This document shows positions 5,837 through 7,148 of a stretch of 7,148 bases of DNA, piece after piece (position 1 is the stretch's first letter; each line of letters starts with the position of its first letter). The notes beneath the pieces were generated by a model. The model saw only the letters and a program-made list of their open reading frames with translations, ran no database searches and was not told the origin of the DNA. Made by a program: the position numbers and the translations under genes. Origin of the DNA: Burkholderiales bacterium RIFCSPHIGHO2_12_FULL_61_11 (lineage in GTDB: Bacteria > Pseudomonadota > Gammaproteobacteria > Burkholderiales > Burkholderiaceae_C); contig MERZ01000173.1 in the NCBI GenBank assembly GCA_001770785.1, positions 33,516-40,663 on the forward strand, written 5' to 3'.

Positions 5837-6432
5837 GCACACCCTACGATTCAATCAAGGTGGGCGTTGTCTCGGTCAGCGACCGAGCCTCGGCTGGCGT
5901 TTATGTGGACAAGGGCCTGCCTGCGCTCAAGGACTGGCTGACCCGTGCCCTGCGCAACCCCATCACGTTTGAAGAGCGGCTGATTCCCGACGAGCAGGCG
6001 CGCATCAGCGCCACGCTGATCGAACTGGTCGATGCCGGCTGCTCGCTGGTGCTGACCACGGGTGGCACCGGCCCGGCGCTGCGCGACGTGACACCGGAAG
6101 CGACGCTGGCGGTCGCGCACAAGGAAATGCCGGGTTTTGGCGAACAGATGCGGCAGATCAGCCTGAACTTTGTGCCGACCGCCATCCTGTCGCGCCAAGT
6201 CGCGGTCATTCGCGACCAAAGCCTGATCATCAACCTGCCAGGCCAGCCAAAATCCATTCAGGAAACGCTGGAAGGGCTGAAAAATGAAGCCGGCGAATCG
6301 CTCGTTCCCGGCATCTTTGCCGCCGTACCGTACTGCATTGACCTGATAGGCGGGCCCTACCTGGAAGCCGATCCCGCCGTGTGCAAGGTGTTTCGGCCAA
6401 AAAACGCGATTCGGACCAAAATATCCGGATAA
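5833..6432 (+). CDS. mog: Molybdopterin adenylyltransferase
   Basis: This 199-residue protein has the length of E. coli MogA. It adenylates molybdopterin with ATP, giving the MPT-AMP intermediate that MoeA uses for molybdate insertion; it is cytosolic. Visible signatures are VGVVSVSDRASAGVYVDKG at the N-terminus, the MoCF/MoaB fold motif LTTGGTGPALRDVTPEAT (about residues 74-91), the nucleotide-site segment NLPGQPKSIQETLEG, and the MogA-specific C-terminus GIFAAVPYCIDLIGGPYLE. The last feature separates it from MoaB and from the MoeA domain. The start overlaps the yjgA stop as ATGA. No other molybdenum cofactor gene is in the window, so the rest of the pathway must lie elsewhere. The stop is six bases from the stop of the convergent cysE. 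Confidence 0.96.
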   Translation: MSTPYDSIKVGVVSVSDRASAGVYVDKGLPALKDWLTRALRNPITFEERLIPDEQARISATLIELVDAGCSLVLTTGGTGPALRDVTPEATLAVAHKEMPGFGEQMRQISLNFVPTAILSRQVAVIRDQSLIINLPGQPKSIQETLEGLKNEAGESLVPGIFAAVPYCIDLIGGPYLEADPAVCKVFRPKNAIRTKISG

Positions 6433-6438
6433 GAGGCG

Positions 6439-7148
6439 CTACTTGCCGACCAGCTGGTTGAGCTTGTCCGCTTCAAAGGTTTCCTGCAGCGCAGCATCCT
6501 TGGGAACATAGTCGTGGGGTCTAGGCGTTTGCGGACCCGACAGCTTCTCAATGGCCTGCCAGAGCATGGAAATCTGGTGCTCCTGCCCGGCCGCGTTGTC
6601 GATCAGGCCGCGCAACGCCAGCGACAGCGGGTCGTCGCTTTGCGTGATGCCGTAAGCAGAAAACCCCATCTGGCTGGCCACTTGCTCGCGCTTGACGTCG
6701 GCATCCAACTGGATCACACGCGCCGGGTTGCCGACCGCCGTCGCGCCCGCGGGAACGGGCTTGACGACCACGGCATTGGAGCCGATCCGGGCACCGTCGC
6801 CCACCGTGAAGCCGCCGAGCACCTGTGCACCAGCCCCCACCACCACGCCACGCCCCAGCGTCGGGTGTCGCTTGCTGCCCTTATAAAGCGAGGTCCCGCC
6901 CAGCGTCACGCCCTGGTAAATGGTGCAGCCGTCGCCGATTTCAGCGGTTTCACCCACCACGACGCCCATCGCATGGTCAAAAAACACGCACTGGCCGATT
7001 TTTGCGCCAGGGTGAATTTCAATGCCTGTGAGCCAGCGTGAGACATGCGAGATGAAGCGACCCAGCCACTTCAAGCCGTGGTTCCAGCACCAGTGCGCCC
7101 GGCGGTGCAAGATCAGCGCGTGCAGGCCGGGGTAGCAGGTCAGCACTT
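6439..7148 (-). CDS. cysE: Serine O-acetyltransferase, 5' end outside window
   Basis: This enzyme transfers acetyl from acetyl-CoA to L-serine, the first step of cysteine synthesis. The frame runs off the right edge, so the GTG at 7146 is an internal valine and roughly 20-25 N-terminal residues are missing. About 235 residues are visible. The left-handed beta-helix shows hexapeptide repeats through [19 protein letters not shown] and [22 protein letters not shown]. By comparison with E. coli CysE, the catalytic histidines are in FFDHAMG and SKRHPTLG, and the position of Asp143 is Glu ([11 protein letters not shown]), as is common in the shorter CysE/EpsC-type enzymes. After VGNPARVI comes an extension of about 85 residues, ending NQLVGK, that is predicted helical and does not end in the isoleucine used by E. 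coli CysE to dock into CysK. It is convergent with mog. Confidence 0.95.
   Translation of the reverse strand, partial: VLTCYPGLHALILHRRAHWCWNHGLKWLGRFISHVSRWLTGIEIHPGAKIGQCVFFDHAMGVVVGETAEIGDGCTIYQGVTLGGTSLYKGSKRHPTLGRGVVVGAGAQVLGGFTVGDGARIGSNAVVVKPVPAGATAVGNPARVIQLDADVKREQVASQMGFSAYGITQSDDPLSLALRGLIDNAAGQEHQISMLWQAIEKLSGPQTPRPHDYVPKDAALQETFEADKLNQLVGK

Noticed and set aside
5087..5854. A 255-codon minus-strand open frame covering yjgA.
   Set aside because: The composition is typical of an antisense shadow (Arg/Leu/Ala-rich, no motif); yjgA on the plus strand has strong family motifs.
7144..7146. GTG as the start of cysE.
   Set aside because: The frame continues beyond the window and the family has further conserved residues before LTCYPGLHA; it is an edge truncation.

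Overview
The window looks like an ordinary chromosomal stretch of a betaproteobacterium, most likely family Comamonadaceae (Polaromonas/Rhodoferax/Acidovorax type). This rests on high-GC coding sequence, the protein family variants present, the rpsU-yqeY and pmbA/yjgA/mog neighbourhoods, and an AT-rich GCTATT...AATAGC intergenic hairpin of a kind I recall from that family. The genus is inference. Eight protein genes are supported; those at both window edges are cut. No tRNA, rRNA, CRISPR, transposase, integrase or phage gene is visible, and no gap between genes exceeds about 180 bases.

Layout, left to right. (1) The 3' part of a large FAD/Fe-S dehydrogenase (YdiJ/GlcD-GlcF type), plus strand, ending at 1327. 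(2) A 155-base spacer with an AT-rich hairpin repeat, then a BaiN/YhiN (HI0933) family flavoprotein. (3) A sigma70-like promoter, a structured leader, rpsU (ribosomal protein S21) and a strong intrinsic terminator. (4) yqeY (GatB/YqeY family), plus strand. (5) A 175-base convergent spacer holding a REPIN-like double hairpin. (6) pmbA (tldE) on the minus strand, diverging from yjgA (darP) with about 25 bases between the likely start codons. (7) yjgA overlapping mog (molybdopterin adenylyltransferase) by four bases. (8) cysE (serine O-acetyltransferase), minus strand, tail-to-tail with mog and cut at its 5' end by the window edge.

Functionally this is housekeeping: translation and ribosome assembly (rpsU, yqeY, yjgA), peptide/protein processing (pmbA), molybdenum cofactor synthesis (mog), cysteine synthesis (cysE) and two flavin-dependent redox enzymes. 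I found no convincing new multi-gene system. The points most worth checking are non-coding: the rpsU leader with competing stems and four clustered GATC sites, a near-palindromic -10 element shared by pmbA and yjgA that would give almost leaderless mRNAs, the REPIN-like element, and the AT-rich hairpin repeat with a degenerate second copy.
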